Assembly (NCBI RefSeq): GCF_030994125.1
Contig: NZ_CP099917.1
Span: 3,022,001 to 3,086,000 of the forward strand
Direction: 5' to 3'
Length of the DNA: 64,000 nt
Origin: Pseudoalteromonas xiamenensis
Lineage (GTDB): Bacteria > Pseudomonadota > Gammaproteobacteria > Enterobacterales > Alteromonadaceae
The position numbers and the translations under genes were made by a program. Numbering within the stretch: the stretch's first letter is position 1; every line of letters starts with the position of its first letter. The notes under the pieces are model-generated. The model did not search any database. It was not told the origin of the DNA and saw only the letters and a program-made list of their open reading frames with translations. Of this stretch, positions 35,191-46,293 are shown in pieces.

Positions 35191-36126
35191 ATGGCAGGTT
35201 ACTTTTCAGTATTTTTAGTATTACTGACGCTGGGTTCAGGTTTAATTTGGCTTGTTGACCATTTGGTTTACGCCCCAAAACGTCGTGAACGCATCGCAAT
35301 TGCGAAAGGTTCTTCGCAAGCCGATTTAGATGACGACGTGATTGCGCAAATTGCTCCTGTGCCTGCCATTGCTGAAGGTGCTAAGTCGATTTTTCCAATG
35401 ATTGCAGCGATTACTATTTTTCGCTCTTTCATTTTTGAACCATTTCAAATTCCATCAGGCTCGATGATGCCAACATTGCTTGTGGGTGACTTTATTTTGG
35501 TTCAAAAGTACAGTTACGGCATTAAAGACCCGGTTTGGCGTACTCAACTCGTTGAGGTTAATGAACCAAAACGCGGTGATATCGTGGTGTTTAAGTTTCC
35601 ACTAGACGAAAAAGTGGATTTTATTAAACGTACAATAGGGCTTCCTGGTGACCGCATTGTTTATCGTAACAAGCGATTGTACATCAAGCCAAACTGTGCG
35701 GAAGGACAGGAAAAATCCGGTGAGATGTTCTGTGGTGAATTCAACGCGGTAGACATGGACATTATTAATCGTGACGAATTCTATCAAGGTCTAATGCCGT
35801 TGGTGCGTTTGAAAGAAACGCTGCCAGGGCAAACACACGACATCTTGATCAATCCAGAAGCGCTGGAAAGCAAAGGCCGTTATTATCAACAACAAGATAC
35901 TCGTGCAGATGAATGGGTTGTGCCAGAAGACAGCTATTTTATGATGGGTGACAATCGTGATAACAGCCAAGATAGCCGTATGTGGGGATTCGTTCCTAAG
36001 GCAAACTTGGTGGGTAAAGCGGTTTTCATTTGGATGAGTTTTGAGTTTGAGAATGGCCCTGATAGCCTTCTTCCTAGCTTTGTTCCAACTGGTGTTCGTT
36101 TTGAGCGCCTAGGTAGCATACAGTAA
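35191..36126 (+). CDS. lepB: Signal peptidase I (LepB)
   Basis: Inner-membrane protease that removes signal peptides from exported proteins, 311 residues. It has two N-terminal membrane segments (about 4-22 and 66-82), the nucleophile Ser91 in PSGSMMPTL and the general base Lys146 in [12 protein letters not shown]. The C-terminal [17 protein letters not shown] motif is typical. It follows lepA by 17 bases. Confidence 0.97.
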   Translation: MAGYFSVFLVLLTLGSGLIWLVDHLVYAPKRRERIAIAKGSSQADLDDDVIAQIAPVPAIAEGAKSIFPMIAAITIFRSFIFEPFQIPSGSMMPTLLVGDFILVQKYSYGIKDPVWRTQLVEVNEPKRGDIVVFKFPLDEKVDFIKRTIGLPGDRIVYRNKRLYIKPNCAEGQEKSGEMFCGEFNAVDMDIINRDEFYQGLMPLVRLKETLPGQTHDILINPEALESKGRYYQQQDTRADEWVVPEDSYFMMGDNRDNSQDSRMWGFVPKANLVGKAVFIWMSFEFENGPDSLLPSFVPTGVRFERLGSIQ

Positions 36127-36128
36127 CG

Positions 36129-36806
36129 ATGAAAAAAGACGTAAAAGAGTTATACAAAAAAATAGGTTATGAATTCGAATCGCCTGCTTTTCTTGAGCAG
36201 GCAATGACCCATCGTAGTTACAAAGGGCAACACAACGAGCGCCTCGAATTTCTAGGTGACTCTATTTTGAGCTTTGTTATTGCTAATGCCCTATATCACA
36301 AGTTTCCAAAAGCACGAGAGGGTGATTTGAGCCGCATGCGTTCGACTCTAGTGCGCGGTCAAACCTTGGCTGAGTTTGGTGTGGAATTTGGTCTTGGGGA
36401 TTACCTACGTTTAGGTCCAGGTGAATTAAAAAGTGGTGGCTATCGCCGTGAGTCAACCTTAGCTGATGCGGTTGAAGCTATCATTGGTGCTGTATTCCTC
36501 GATTCAAATATTGAAACCTGCTCGCAATTAGTACTTGCGTGGTATGAATCCCGTTTGGAAGAAATTTCACCAGGTCATAACCAAAAAGATCCGAAAACAT
36601 TACTTCAAGAATACTTACAAGCCCGCAAGTTGCCATTACCTGGCTATACTGTAATAGATACGAAAGGGCAGGCCCATAATCAAACGTTCACGGTCGAATG
36701 TATTGTTGAAGGTATGGAAAGTATTATTTCGGTAGGTAGCTCGCGCCGTAAGGCAGAGCAAAAAGCAGCTGAAAAGGCGCTAAAGAAGTTAAAGCATGAC
36801 TCTTAA
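36129..36806 (+). CDS. rnc: Ribonuclease III
   Basis: Cuts double-stranded RNA in rRNA maturation and mRNA decay; also cleaves arfA mRNA in E. coli. The 225-residue product has the RNase III signature [11 protein letters not shown] (about 37-47) and a C-terminal double-stranded RNA-binding domain ([20 protein letters not shown] ... [17 protein letters not shown]). Starts two bases after lepB and overlaps era by 11 bases. Confidence 0.97.
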   Translation: MKKDVKELYKKIGYEFESPAFLEQAMTHRSYKGQHNERLEFLGDSILSFVIANALYHKFPKAREGDLSRMRSTLVRGQTLAEFGVEFGLGDYLRLGPGELKSGGYRRESTLADAVEAIIGAVFLDSNIETCSQLVLAWYESRLEEISPGHNQKDPKTLLQEYLQARKLPLPGYTVIDTKGQAHNQTFTVECIVEGMESIISVGSSRRKAEQKAAEKALKKLKHDS

Positions 36807-37695
36807 TACACATTGCGGCATGGTGGCGATTGTTGGTCGCCCAAATGTTGGTAAATCAACGCTGTTAAATTGTATCGTTGAACAGAAAGTTAGTATCACC
36901 TCGCGTAAGCCTCAAACGACGCGTCATCGTATTTTAGGTATCCATACGGAAGACAACTACCAAGCGGTCTATGTTGATACGCCTGGACTTCACAGTGAAG
37001 AAAAGCGCGCAATCAATCGTCTAATGAACCGTGCAGCCTCAAGCTCGATTGGTGATGTTGAAATGATCCTGTTTGTTGTTGAAGGTACTCATTGGACATC
37101 GGATGATGAAATGGTACTCAATAAAATCAAAAACAGTGGTCATCCAATCTTTTTGATTATTAATAAAGCCGATAACGTAAAAGACAAAGAAGATCTTATC
37201 CCGCATGTGCAGTGGCTTCATGAAAAAGGGGAATTTGCTGGCATTATTCCTATCTCGGCTAAAACGGGTAAAAACGTCGATTTAGTTAAAGCTGAAGTTC
37301 GTAAGCGTTTGCCTGAGTGTGAATTTTATTTTCCTGAAGACTATGTAACTGATCGTTCAATGCGCTTTTTAGCGGCGGAAATCGTGCGTGAAAAACTCAT
37401 GCGCTTTATGGGTGATGAACTGCCTTATTCCGTTACGGTGGAAATAGAGCAATTTAAATGGCAAGACAATGGCGTTTGGCAAATCAATGCGCTTATTTTG
37501 GTTGAACGTGAATCGCAAAAACGTATGGTGATTGGTAACAAGGGCGAGAAACTTAAAGTTATCGGTCGTGAAGCACGTAAAGATCTTGAAGCGATGCTAG
37601 ATAATAAAGTGTTCCTTGAACTGTGGGTCAAAGTTAAATCCGGCTGGGCTGATGATGAGCGCGCTCTTCGTAGTTTAGGATACGGAGAAGACTAA
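36796..37695 (+). CDS. era: Ribosome-assembly GTPase Era
   Basis: GTPase that binds 16S rRNA near its 3' end during small-subunit assembly, 299 residues. G1 [13 protein letters not shown], and NKAD lie in the N-terminal half, with a KH domain near the C-terminus ([21 protein letters not shown]). Translation is coupled to rnc by the overlap. Confidence 0.97.
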   Translation: MTLNTHCGMVAIVGRPNVGKSTLLNCIVEQKVSITSRKPQTTRHRILGIHTEDNYQAVYVDTPGLHSEEKRAINRLMNRAASSSIGDVEMILFVVEGTHWTSDDEMVLNKIKNSGHPIFLIINKADNVKDKEDLIPHVQWLHEKGEFAGIIPISAKTGKNVDLVKAEVRKRLPECEFYFPEDYVTDRSMRFLAAEIVREKLMRFMGDELPYSVTVEIEQFKWQDNGVWQINALILVERESQKRMVIGNKGEKLKVIGREARKDLEAMLDNKVFLELWVKVKSGWADDERALRSLGYGED

Positions 37696-38370
37696 TTGGA
37701 CAGCGATTTCGCTCGCGCCTATTTGTTGCATCGAAGACCTGTGAGTGATTCACAAGTGATGCTCAATGTAGTCGTTGAGGGAATCGGACACATTAAGATG
37801 CTTGCCCGGATCAAGGGCAAGCATCAACTGAAACATAACGCGCAACTCCAACCTTTTTTCCCACTGCTTTGTCGATATGCTGGTCGGCATGACATGAAAT
37901 ACCTCAATCAATTCGAACTCCTCACGCTTGGTAATGCAATGCAAGGGAGGCGGCTCTACTGCGGGTTTTACATGAATGAACTGAGTTATCGATTAATGCC
38001 GATAAACGAGCCATTAGAAGGGGCATTCGAACTCTATCAAAGTCACCTATTCCGATTGCAAAATGGCGAAGAATTAGAAATCGTATTACGCAGTTATGAA
38101 TTTGAATTGTTGAACTTACTTGGTTTCGGCATCGAGTTTGATTATGATGCTGACGGAAATTCTGTTAACCCAAAGTTAACGTATCGGTATGTCGCTGAAT
38201 GTGGCTTTGTACAAAGTGCTTATGGCTATCGCGGACAGGTATTGCTGAACATCGCACAACATGATTACGAACCGATTGAAACACGCCAACAGGCAAAGCG
38301 TTTGAGCCGTGAGGTTTTACGCCCTTTGTTGGGCTATAGAGAGTTAAAGAGTCGAGAGCTGTTCATTTAA
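37696..38370 (+). CDS. recO: DNA repair protein RecO
   Basis: Recombination mediator of the RecFOR pathway that helps load RecA on SSB-coated DNA. The 224-residue product has an N-terminal OB fold ([21 protein letters not shown]) and a helical C-terminal domain. It begins at a TTG directly after the era stop, zero bases apart, so translation is probably coupled. Confidence 0.93.
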   Translation: MDSDFARAYLLHRRPVSDSQVMLNVVVEGIGHIKMLARIKGKHQLKHNAQLQPFFPLLCRYAGRHDMKYLNQFELLTLGNAMQGRRLYCGFYMNELSYRLMPINEPLEGAFELYQSHLFRLQNGEELEIVLRSYEFELLNLLGFGIEFDYDADGNSVNPKLTYRYVAECGFVQSAYGYRGQVLLNIAQHDYEPIETRQQAKRLSREVLRPLLGYRELKSRELFI

Positions 38371-38380
38371 AGGGAGGCTT

Positions 38381-39118
38381 ATGAAAGAAATACTTTTAGG
38401 CGTGAATGTCGATCACGTCGCAACACTTCGCCAAGCGCGTGGAACAAATTACCCCGATCCTGTGCACGCGGCTGCCGTTGCTGAGCACGCAGGCGCTGAT
38501 GGGATCACTATCCATTTACGAGAAGACCGTCGCCATATTCAAGACCGAGATGTCTATGTGATGGCTAAAACATTGCAAACACGCATGAACTTTGAGTGTG
38601 CGGTGACGGAAGAAATGCTTGCGATAGCGCTCGAGATTAGACCCGCTTACGTGTGTCTTGTGCCGGAAAAACGCGAAGAACTCACCACGGAAGGTGGCTT
38701 GGATGTTGCGGGCCAAAAAGAAAAGTTAACCGATGCAGTTAAACGTTTAACAGATGCAGGTATTAAGGTGTCACTCTTTATCGATGCCGATAAAACACAA
38801 ATTGATGCGGCAAAAGAGGTCGGCGCACCTTACATTGAGATTCACACCGGTTGTTATGCAGACGCAACAACGGATGAAGAACAAGCCAAAGAACTCGCTC
38901 GCATTACTGAAGGCGTAAAATACGCTCACGGGAAAGGCATCATTGTGAATGCAGGGCACGGTTTACATTATCACAACGTGAAAGCTATCGCTGCTATTCC
39001 TGAAATCTACGAACTAAACATCGGTCATGCGATAGTTGCAAGAGCCGCGATTGACGGCATGTCGAAAGCTGTTTCCGATATGCGTAAATTGATGAAAGAA
39101 GCTAGACAAGGCATCTAG
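38381..39118 (+). CDS. pdxJ: Pyridoxine 5'-phosphate synthase PdxJ
   Basis: Condenses aminoacetone phosphate with deoxyxylulose phosphate to make vitamin B6, a TIM barrel of 245 residues. The start [23 protein letters not shown] and the later HTGCYADA and [12 protein letters not shown] motifs are diagnostic. A good AGGGAGG ribosome site precedes the ATG. It is convergent with barA, 33 bases apart. Confidence 0.97.
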   Translation: MKEILLGVNVDHVATLRQARGTNYPDPVHAAAVAEHAGADGITIHLREDRRHIQDRDVYVMAKTLQTRMNFECAVTEEMLAIALEIRPAYVCLVPEKREELTTEGGLDVAGQKEKLTDAVKRLTDAGIKVSLFIDADKTQIDAAKEVGAPYIEIHTGCYADATTDEEQAKELARITEGVKYAHGKGIIVNAGHGLHYHNVKAIAAIPEIYELNIGHAIVARAAIDGMSKAVSDMRKLMKEARQGI

Positions 39119-39151
39119 TTTCTTTCGATATTAAGCGAAAGAGAGGTTGCA

Positions 39152-41914
39152 TTAAGCAGCCTCTATGCCTGAATCCCGCAATAGATTTTCAAGTTCATCC
39201 AATAATTCAAAAATTTCAGGTTCTAAGTCGGTAATCGCCAAACCCTGTTTCAGTGACGTCTCAATCGTTTCAGAAAGTTTCTTCAGTTTTGGCACTCCTG
39301 TGTAGCAACAAGCACCATGGAATTTGTGAATGATTGTCAGTAAATGCTCACTGTCTTTGTTGTCCATCGCTTCGTTAATCAGTTTTAATGTTTCAGGAAC
39401 GCTTAACAACAACATATTCAACATTTCCAGCGCGAGGTCATTCTTCCCTCCAGCATGCAACAGTGCCTGCTCCCAATCTAAAAGTTGGCTGTCGAACGGC
39501 GCTTTACTCGGCTTCGGCGCATCTTTTGCTATTTTACTCACACGTAAAACGGTCTCACTGAAATCACAAATAGTTTGACGCAGCATATCCTCATCAATCG
39601 GTTTCGTCAGATAACCTTTGAAACCCATTTTCAGTAAGTCGTCTTTTTCACCGGCTAATGCATGAGCTGTTACGGCTATGATAGGGGTGTCTTCATTCAA
39701 AGACGCATCCAAAATTGTTTTACAGGCTGTTATGCCGTCAGTTATCGGCATTTGAATGTCCATAAAAATAATGTCGTACTTATGTGATTTGCACAGCGAG
39801 ATGGCTTGTGAACCGTTGTGTGCCTTATCAATACTTTCCACTTGTTCATTTAAAAGTGTCGTGATGAGCTTCAGGTTCGCGTCGTTGTCATCTGCAACCA
39901 GTACTTTTAAAGGTAAGATATCAAAATCGTCGTTCGCTTCGCCCACGTCAGGGTGGTCTAGTCGATAAGGTGCTGCAAGTAACTCGCAAAGTTTTCGGTG
40001 ATTTACCGGTTTGCTTAAACTGGCATCTGCCCCAGAACCTATCAAAGACTCACGCATGTTGTGCGAAATTGTGTTGAGTAACAGATACAAATAGTCTGTC
40101 TGACCTCTTACTTTATTGATGTATGACTTGAGTGTCTGCATTTGGTCGACATTCGCCATATGGCCAATCAAACACACATCGTAATTAAACTCAGGTTGCA
40201 AGGCTGCGAGAAAGCTTTCTTCGTCAATGCATGCGGTAACCTGCATTTCCCACTCTTCAAGCAGGGCCGCAACGGCTTGATGAGTGTGTTCATGCGATTC
40301 GAAAAAGAGTACTCGTTTATGTTTAAGAGATTTAATCGGTAAGTCATTGTTAAATAGATGATTTGGCAGTTCCAATATGGCGTTAAAGGTAAAGCAACTG
40401 CCATTACCCTGTGCCGAGTTTAGTGTGATGCGGCCATTCATTGCCTCAACCAAATGTTTGGTAATGATGAGGCCAAGCCCCGTGCCACCAAATTTGCGCG
40501 TAATGCTTGAATCAGCCTGGCCGAACGGCGTAAACAAGGTATCTTGCTTTTCTTGGGCTATCCCCACGCCGGTGTCTGAAACGGATACCAACAACGAGGC
40601 GCGTTGGTCATCCAGCATTCGATGACCGACATCAATTTTAACAGAGCCTTTTTCCGTAAATTTAATGGCGTTATTGATTAGGTTTATCAAGATTTGTTTA
40701 AAACGAGTGGGATCACCAATTAAATTGTCAGGGACCTTTCTATTGATGTATACCGATAATTCGAGTTGCTTTTCATGTGCACTTGGCGCAAGTAACGTCA
40801 TGACTTCATTGACGACATCACGCAATTGGAACTGAATGTTTTCGAGCTCCATTGCACCTGCCTCCAGTTTAGAAAAATCCAAAATGTCGGAAATAATGCT
40901 CATTAGGCTATTTGCAGATAAAACGATTGTGTCCAAATAATCCTTTTGATGACGATTTAGAGGCGTTTTGTAAAGCTGACGTGTAAAGCCAATGACACCA
41001 TTGAGGGGGGTACGTAATTCGTGACTCATTTTAGCCAAGAAATCCGACTTCACTTTGTTCGCATCTTGAGCCTCTCGCTTTGCTATGCCCAACTGAATGT
41101 TTTGCATTTCGTATTGTTCTAGCGTTTCACGATAATCGCTCGTTGCTTGGTCAATGTGTTTTTGCATTTCCTCTTTTTGCAGCGTCATTTTGTCGCTGAT
41201 GCTGTTGAGACCGAGTCTCAGCAGCTCAAATTCACCTTCCATTTTGTCGTGGATACCAATGTCGTGCTTTCCTTCCGTGAGTTTGTCTGTGGCAAGCAAC
41301 AGGCGACGAAGCGGGCGGGTAAAACGTTGTCCAAAGTAAATTGCTAAAATCCCCGCTATCAACAACGTAACAACGAGGATTGCAATGCTCGCAAGGACAG
41401 AGCGTTGTTGAGAAATACGAGCCTCGTCTAAACTCAATTCTATCGCTAAGACACCTAAATTGGCTGGCGCAGGGCCTTGCCACAAGTCGACATGTTGGCT
41501 GAAATGAGTGATAGGGCTATAAACAATGATGGATTTATCATGCAGCTCGCTGCGAGTTGAAAGCAGTTCACTTACGTTGCTAGGAAATTTTAAATGCGCA
41601 AATTGAGAATTGAAATTACTTGTGAGAAAGAGTTTGTTATCGGTGTCAAAAATGGCAATCGAGTTGATTAAATGACCATGCTTATTTTGCGTGATAGACA
41701 ATAAGCGATGTAATTGAGCTTTGTCCTTTGCCATCATCGGAGCTTCAAGTGCCACAGCCAAAGATTCAACGATACTTGTTCCACGTGCTTCAACAATTTG
41801 TTCAAGCTCAACAAAGCGATTTAAGGTAAAATAGCTACCAAGTAATACGCCAATGATAATGGTTGGCAGCAAAGTCAAAGTTAAAACGCTATCTCGAAAG
41901 CTTAATTTGGTCAT
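39152..41914 (-). CDS. barA: Hybrid sensor histidine kinase BarA
   Basis: Membrane-bound tripartite kinase of 920 residues that drives the UvrY/GacA response regulator and so the Csr small RNAs. Two helices (about 10-30 and 172-195) flank a periplasmic sensor. HAMP and a coiled coil follow, then HisKA with His298 (FLAKMSHELRTPL), HATPase_c, a degenerate receiver (about 530-640), a true receiver with Asp near 716 (IIFMDIQMP) and a C-terminal HPt domain (IIHKFHGACCYTGVPKLKKL, about 860). The BarA-specific opening sequence matches E. coli. It is divergent from rlmD, as in E. coli. Confidence 0.95.
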   Translation of the reverse strand: MTKLSFRDSVLTLTLLPTIIIGVLLGSYFTLNRFVELEQIVEARGTSIVESLAVALEAPMMAKDKAQLHRLLSITQNKHGHLINSIAIFDTDNKLFLTSNFNSQFAHLKFPSNVSELLSTRSELHDKSIIVYSPITHFSQHVDLWQGPAPANLGVLAIELSLDEARISQQRSVLASIAILVVTLLIAGILAIYFGQRFTRPLRRLLLATDKLTEGKHDIGIHDKMEGEFELLRLGLNSISDKMTLQKEEMQKHIDQATSDYRETLEQYEMQNIQLGIAKREAQDANKVKSDFLAKMSHELRTPLNGVIGFTRQLYKTPLNRHQKDYLDTIVLSANSLMSIISDILDFSKLEAGAMELENIQFQLRDVVNEVMTLLAPSAHEKQLELSVYINRKVPDNLIGDPTRFKQILINLINNAIKFTEKGSVKIDVGHRMLDDQRASLLVSVSDTGVGIAQEKQDTLFTPFGQADSSITRKFGGTGLGLIITKHLVEAMNGRITLNSAQGNGSCFTFNAILELPNHLFNNDLPIKSLKHKRVLFFESHEHTHQAVAALLEEWEMQVTACIDEESFLAALQPEFNYDVCLIGHMANVDQMQTLKSYINKVRGQTDYLYLLLNTISHNMRESLIGSGADASLSKPVNHRKLCELLAAPYRLDHPDVGEANDDFDILPLKVLVADDNDANLKLITTLLNEQVESIDKAHNGSQAISLCKSHKYDIIFMDIQMPITDGITACKTILDASLNEDTPIIAVTAHALAGEKDDLLKMGFKGYLTKPIDEDMLRQTICDFSETVLRVSKIAKDAPKPSKAPFDSQLLDWEQALLHAGGKNDLALEMLNMLLLSVPETLKLINEAMDNKDSEHLLTIIHKFHGACCYTGVPKLKKLSETIETSLKQGLAITDLEPEIFELLDELENLLRDSGIEAA

Positions 41915-41990
41915 ATTTAGCGTGTTTTTTCTTATGTTAACGCTAGATTAATCACTTAGAGATGGTTAAGCAATGCTAAGGGGCAATTCC

Positions 41991-43316
41991 ATGGCGCAGT
42001 TTTTCCGCGCGAGTAAAAAAGCATCTACACAAAAAGTCATGACCTTAACGGTTACAGGGTGTGATCATCAAGGTCGAGGCGTAGCCCGGCATGATGGCAA
42101 AGTGTGGTTTATTGATGGTGCGCTAAAATCTGAAACGGTCAAAGCGGAGGCTTACCAAAACAAAAGTAAGTTCGTCGAAGCTAAAACGGTTAAAGTATTA
42201 GAAGCAAGCCAACAACGTGTTCAGCCATTTTGTGCTGACTTCGAGCGTTGTGGTGGATGCCAATTACAACATCAGCACATTGATGGGCAAGTCACGGATA
42301 AACAAGAAGCGGTTGCCGCTCTTTTTAGCAAATTTTGCCGTTTGACAGAGCTACCTTGGCAAACTCCTATTTTAAGTGAAGCTCAGCATTATCGACGTAG
42401 CGCAAGGCTTGCCTGTTTTCACGACAAAGATTCCGACACATTACAAGTTGGATTTCGTGAAAAAGGGTCAAAGCGTATTGTGCCAATCCAGTATTGTCAT
42501 GTGTTGACGGAACCCTTTGCGGATGTGGCGAGCAAAATTCGAGACGCTTTAAATAAGCATGCCCAACTCAAATCCGTCAGCCATGTGCAATTGAGTGATG
42601 CCGACAATGGCCGCTTTGTTTTACTCCGCCATTTAAAATCGATTTCATCAGAGCATAAAACTCAGTTTGAACAACAAATTGGCAGTGATGAATGGCATTT
42701 CATTTGGCAAGGGCCAAAGGATGAGGTTTCAGAATTATCCTATCCTTTACCTGAATATCGATTAGAGAAGCTCGGTTTGGCGTTCCAGTACAAGCTTGAT
42801 AACTTTGTTCAAGTTAATGCCAAAGTTAATGAGGCTATGATAGAACAAGCGCTTAGTTGGCTTAACCTGTCCCCAGATGACATCGTGCTTGACTTATTTT
42901 CAGGGATAGGAAATTTCTCTTTAGCGGCTGCAAAATGTGCAAATGAAGTAATTGGAGTGGAAGGGGTTCAGTCTTCTGTTGCAATGGCTACGCAAAATGC
43001 GCACACTAACTCGGTTGCTAATGCAGAATTTCACTGCGCTGATTTAACTCAAAATCTCGTCAATGCACCTTGGTTTAAATCGAATGCGAATGTGTTGATA
43101 TTGGACCCATCGCGCGTTGGTGCGGAAGAAATTCTGAAACAGCTACCACTTAAGCAGTTTGACCGTGTTTTATATGTCTCTTGTGATCCGGTAACTCTAG
43201 CTCGTGATAGCGCCGTTATATTAGCCGCAAAGTTTGAATTAACCCGAGTCGGGTTAATGAATATGTTCCCACACACGGGGCATATCGAGAGTATGGCACT
43301 GTTTCAAAGGAGGTAA
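41991..43316 (+). CDS. rlmD: 23S rRNA (uracil-1939) methyltransferase RlmD
   Basis: Methylates U1939 of 23S rRNA; 441 residues from ATG 41991, chosen because the family starts MAQFF/MAQFY and AGGGG precedes it (a frame six codons longer exists). A TRAM domain, an iron-sulfur Cys cluster (CADFERCGGCQLQH and a later YCHV) and the catalytic Cys in YVSCDPVTLARD are seen. The SAM-binding LDLFSGIGNFSLAAA motif is complete. Ends in a strong ribosome site used by relA. Confidence 0.95.
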   Translation: MAQFFRASKKASTQKVMTLTVTGCDHQGRGVARHDGKVWFIDGALKSETVKAEAYQNKSKFVEAKTVKVLEASQQRVQPFCADFERCGGCQLQHQHIDGQVTDKQEAVAALFSKFCRLTELPWQTPILSEAQHYRRSARLACFHDKDSDTLQVGFREKGSKRIVPIQYCHVLTEPFADVASKIRDALNKHAQLKSVSHVQLSDADNGRFVLLRHLKSISSEHKTQFEQQIGSDEWHFIWQGPKDEVSELSYPLPEYRLEKLGLAFQYKLDNFVQVNAKVNEAMIEQALSWLNLSPDDIVLDLFSGIGNFSLAAAKCANEVIGVEGVQSSVAMATQNAHTNSVANAEFHCADLTQNLVNAPWFKSNANVLILDPSRVGAEEILKQLPLKQFDRVLYVSCDPVTLARDSAVILAAKFELTRVGLMNMFPHTGHIESMALFQRR

Positions 43317-43321
43317 GCTAA

Positions 43322-45478
43322 ATGGTTGCAACTCGCCAATCCCATCAACAAGAACACCCGGTCGATTTCGATTCGAGGGTAGCCTTATTAGCATTGTCTG
43401 ATGACAAAGTGGCGTATCTGCAACGTGCAAAATCCTTTTGCCCAGAAGACAGTGAAGACCTTCTGACAACTGCTATTGAAATGGTGGAAATCCTCGCCTC
43501 GTTAAATTTCGATGCTGAGTCGCTTGGTGCCGCATACCTCACACCCTACTACTTGAAGGGTAAACTCGATACTGAGAAGTTAAAGGAAGCATTTGGCAAC
43601 AATCTGGTACTTTTGCTCGAGGGCGTAGATCAAATGGCAACCATTAGTACCCTCGCTCATCATCAAGGTAAGGGGGCTGTTCAGGTTGATAATATCCGTC
43701 GCATGCTGTTGGCGATGGTTGAAGATGTACGTGCCGTTGTAATCAAATTGGCAGAGCAAATCTGTTATTTACGTGCGGTGAAAAACGCGCAAGAAGAAGA
43801 GCGAGTTATCGCGGCAAAGGCGACTGCCAATATCTTTGCGCCACTGGCTAATCGTTTAGGGATTGGTCAATTAAAGTGGGAGCTGGAAGATCTTTCTTTC
43901 CGGTACTTGCATCCAGAAAAATATAAAAGCATTGCAAAGCAGTTAGCGGATAAGCGTTTAGACCGTGAAGCCTATATGGAAAACATGGTGAATCTGGTGT
44001 CTGAAAAATTAAAAGACGCAGGTATTGAAGCGCAAGTTTATGGGCGTCCGAAACACATCTACAGTATTTATAAAAAGATGGCGCAAAAGCATTACGAATT
44101 CGACCAACTTTTCGACATACGAGCGATGCGGGTTGTTGTGAACGAAATTCAAGATTGTTACGCCGCGCTTGGGATAGTGCACACCAGTTGGCGTCACCTG
44201 AACAAGGAGTTCGATGACTATATTGCGACGCCGAAGCAAAATGGTTATCAATCGATCCACACCGTAGTATTTGGGCCCGAAGGCAAAACCGTCGAAATTC
44301 AAATTCGAACTGAAGCGATGCATCGAGATGCGGAGCTCGGTGTTGCTGCACATTGGATCTATAAAGAGGGGTCGTTGCCTGGGCGAGGCTCAGGTTATGA
44401 ACAAAAAATTAGCTGGTTGCGCAAACTACTGCAATGGCAAGAAGAAGTGGTCGACGGCAGTGAGCTGGCGGAAGAACTTAAAAACCAAGTGGTGGAAGAC
44501 CGTGTATACGTGTTTACGCCCAAAGGCGATATATTCGATTTGCCGTTAGGTTCAACACCGCTGGATTTTGCATACTACATTCATTCTAATGTGGGACACC
44601 GCTGCATTGGGGCAAAAGTGTTTGGCAAAATTGTGCCATTTACTTATCAATTATCGACCGGTGATCAAATTGAGATCCTAACGCAAAAACAACCGAATCC
44701 AAGCCGTGATTGGTTGAACCCATCCTTAGGCTACGTGAAGTCGTCTCGGGCAAGAGCCAAAATACACAGTTGGTTTAAGCTTCAAGATCGCGATAAAAAT
44801 CTGCAGGCAGGAAAAGAGATACTTGATGCTCATTTGCAAAAATTGGATCTGACTTACAAAGATTTAGACCCTGCCATTGATCGATTTAACTTCCGTGAGC
44901 TAGATGATTTGTTAGTGGCGATAGGTGCAGGCGATGTACGGATTAATCAACTGCTTAATTTTGTCCAAGATAAACCCAAAGATGAGCTGCCAGTAAAATT
45001 TAAAGCACCGACAACGCGAAAAGGCGATAAAAATGCGGTTGTTGTCGATGGCGTAGGTACGTTGATGAGCCACATGGCAAAATGTTGTCAGCCGCTACCA
45101 GGAGATGACATTGTTGGCTATATCACTCAAGGGCGAGGTATTGCTGTTCATCGTAGTGATTGTGACTCCTTTGCCCATATTACGGATTTGCATCCAGAGC
45201 GGGTAATCGCAGTGAGTTGGGCGGATGACGTCAAGTCGTCCTACAGTTTGACGTTACGTATCGAAGCGCAGGACCGCCAAGGTTTGATTCGTGACATCAG
45301 TTCGACGCTTGCGAATGAGAAAGTCAACATCAACAACATGAATGTTCAAACGCACGATGACCGACAATTGGCCATTTTTGTCATGCAAGTTGAAGTCGGA
45401 GATTTGTCTGCGATGAATCGTTTGTTAGTCAAATTACACCAAATTGAAGGTGTGTTTGAAGCAAAACGTCAATTGTAA
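43322..45478 (+). CDS. relA: GTP pyrophosphokinase RelA
   Basis: Synthesises (p)ppGpp in response to uncharged tRNA on the ribosome. The 718-residue protein has a pseudo-hydrolase domain lacking the HD motif, so it is a RelA and not a bifunctional SpoT. The synthetase domain (YGRPKHIYSIYKKM ... NGYQSIHTVVFGPEGKTVEIQIRT), TGS (VYVFTPKGDIFDLPLGSTPLDFAY), zinc-finger-like CCQPLPGD and ACT domains follow. An AAAGGAGGT ribosome site overlaps the end of rlmD. No mazEF toxin-antitoxin genes lie between relA and mazG, unlike E. coli. Confidence 0.96.
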   Translation: MVATRQSHQQEHPVDFDSRVALLALSDDKVAYLQRAKSFCPEDSEDLLTTAIEMVEILASLNFDAESLGAAYLTPYYLKGKLDTEKLKEAFGNNLVLLLEGVDQMATISTLAHHQGKGAVQVDNIRRMLLAMVEDVRAVVIKLAEQICYLRAVKNAQEEERVIAAKATANIFAPLANRLGIGQLKWELEDLSFRYLHPEKYKSIAKQLADKRLDREAYMENMVNLVSEKLKDAGIEAQVYGRPKHIYSIYKKMAQKHYEFDQLFDIRAMRVVVNEIQDCYAALGIVHTSWRHLNKEFDDYIATPKQNGYQSIHTVVFGPEGKTVEIQIRTEAMHRDAELGVAAHWIYKEGSLPGRGSGYEQKISWLRKLLQWQEEVVDGSELAEELKNQVVEDRVYVFTPKGDIFDLPLGSTPLDFAYYIHSNVGHRCIGAKVFGKIVPFTYQLSTGDQIEILTQKQPNPSRDWLNPSLGYVKSSRARAKIHSWFKLQDRDKNLQAGKEILDAHLQKLDLTYKDLDPAIDRFNFRELDDLLVAIGAGDVRINQLLNFVQDKPKDELPVKFKAPTTRKGDKNAVVVDGVGTLMSHMAKCCQPLPGDDIVGYITQGRGIAVHRSDCDSFAHITDLHPERVIAVSWADDVKSSYSLTLRIEAQDRQGLIRDISSTLANEKVNINNMNVQTHDDRQLAIFVMQVEVGDLSAMNRLLVKLHQIEGVFEAKRQL

Positions 45479-45507
45479 ACGTCGAAGTAAAGCAAGGTAG
45501 ACGGACG

Positions 45508-46293
45508 ATGGAAAATATCACAAAGTTACTCGATATCATGCAAACGTTACGTGATCCTGAACAGGGTTGTGATTGGGATAAAAAACAAACGTTTGACTCT
45601 ATCGTACCGCATACGCTTGAGGAAGCACATGAAGTCGCGCATGCCATTGAGCAACAAGATTGGGTAAATGTAAAAGACGAATTGGGTGACTTGTTGTTCC
45701 AAATCGTTTTTTATGCGCAATTGGGTAAAGAAGCTGGTTTGTTTAACTTTTCGGACGTCGTTGACAACCTGAATCGAAAATTAGTTCGTCGTCATCCTCA
45801 TGTCTTTGAACATCAAAAAACGCTAACTGAAACTGAATTGTCCATGCAATGGGACGCCATCAAGCAACAAGAAAAAGTGGGACAGAGCGCTCAATTTGGT
45901 GATGATGTATTGTCCTCGTTACCAGCGCTTACGCGAGCACAAAAAATTCAGCGTCGCGCCGCCGCACTGGGCTTTGACTGGCCAACGTATGAAGGAGCGC
46001 TAGACAAAGTGAAAGAAGAGGTGGATGAGGTAGAGGAAGCGATGAATGTTGATCCTTATTCCGCGCACAGTGGAGAAGAAATCGGTGATTTGCTTTTTGC
46101 AACCGTCAATGTTGCAAGGCACGGTGGATTTAACGCCGAGCAACTCCTTCGAAAAGCCACCGAAAAATTTATTGGTCGTTTTCAGCAGGTCGAATCAGTC
46201 TTAGAAACTCAAGGAAAAGCGCTCAATACCGCATCGCTACAGGAGATGGATGAAGTGTGGGAGCAAATTAAAGCAGCCCACAAATCAGTATGA
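45508..46293 (+). CDS. mazG: Nucleoside triphosphate pyrophosphohydrolase MazG
   Basis: Hydrolyses nucleoside triphosphates to monophosphates and clears damaged nucleotides; it lowers ppGpp effects in E. coli. The 261-residue product has two MazG helical repeats with metal-binding EExxE motifs (TLEEAHEVAHAIEQQDWVNVKDELGDLLFQ and KEEVDEVEEAMN ... EEIGDLLFATVN). It follows relA by 29 bases. Confidence 0.95.
   Translation: MENITKLLDIMQTLRDPEQGCDWDKKQTFDSIVPHTLEEAHEVAHAIEQQDWVNVKDELGDLLFQIVFYAQLGKEAGLFNFSDVVDNLNRKLVRRHPHVFEHQKTLTETELSMQWDAIKQQEKVGQSAQFGDDVLSSLPALTRAQKIQRRAAALGFDWPTYEGALDKVKEEVDEVEEAMNVDPYSAHSGEEIGDLLFATVNVARHGGFNAEQLLRKATEKFIGRFQQVESVLETQGKALNTASLQEMDEVWEQIKAAHKSV

Noticed and set aside
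39119..39151. CTTTCG/CGAAAG hairpin between pdxJ and barA
   Set aside because: Stem of six without a following T-run, so I do not call it a terminator.
43322..45478. Bifunctional Rel/SpoT instead of RelA
   Set aside because: The HD hydrolase motif is absent and the gene neighbourhood is that of relA.
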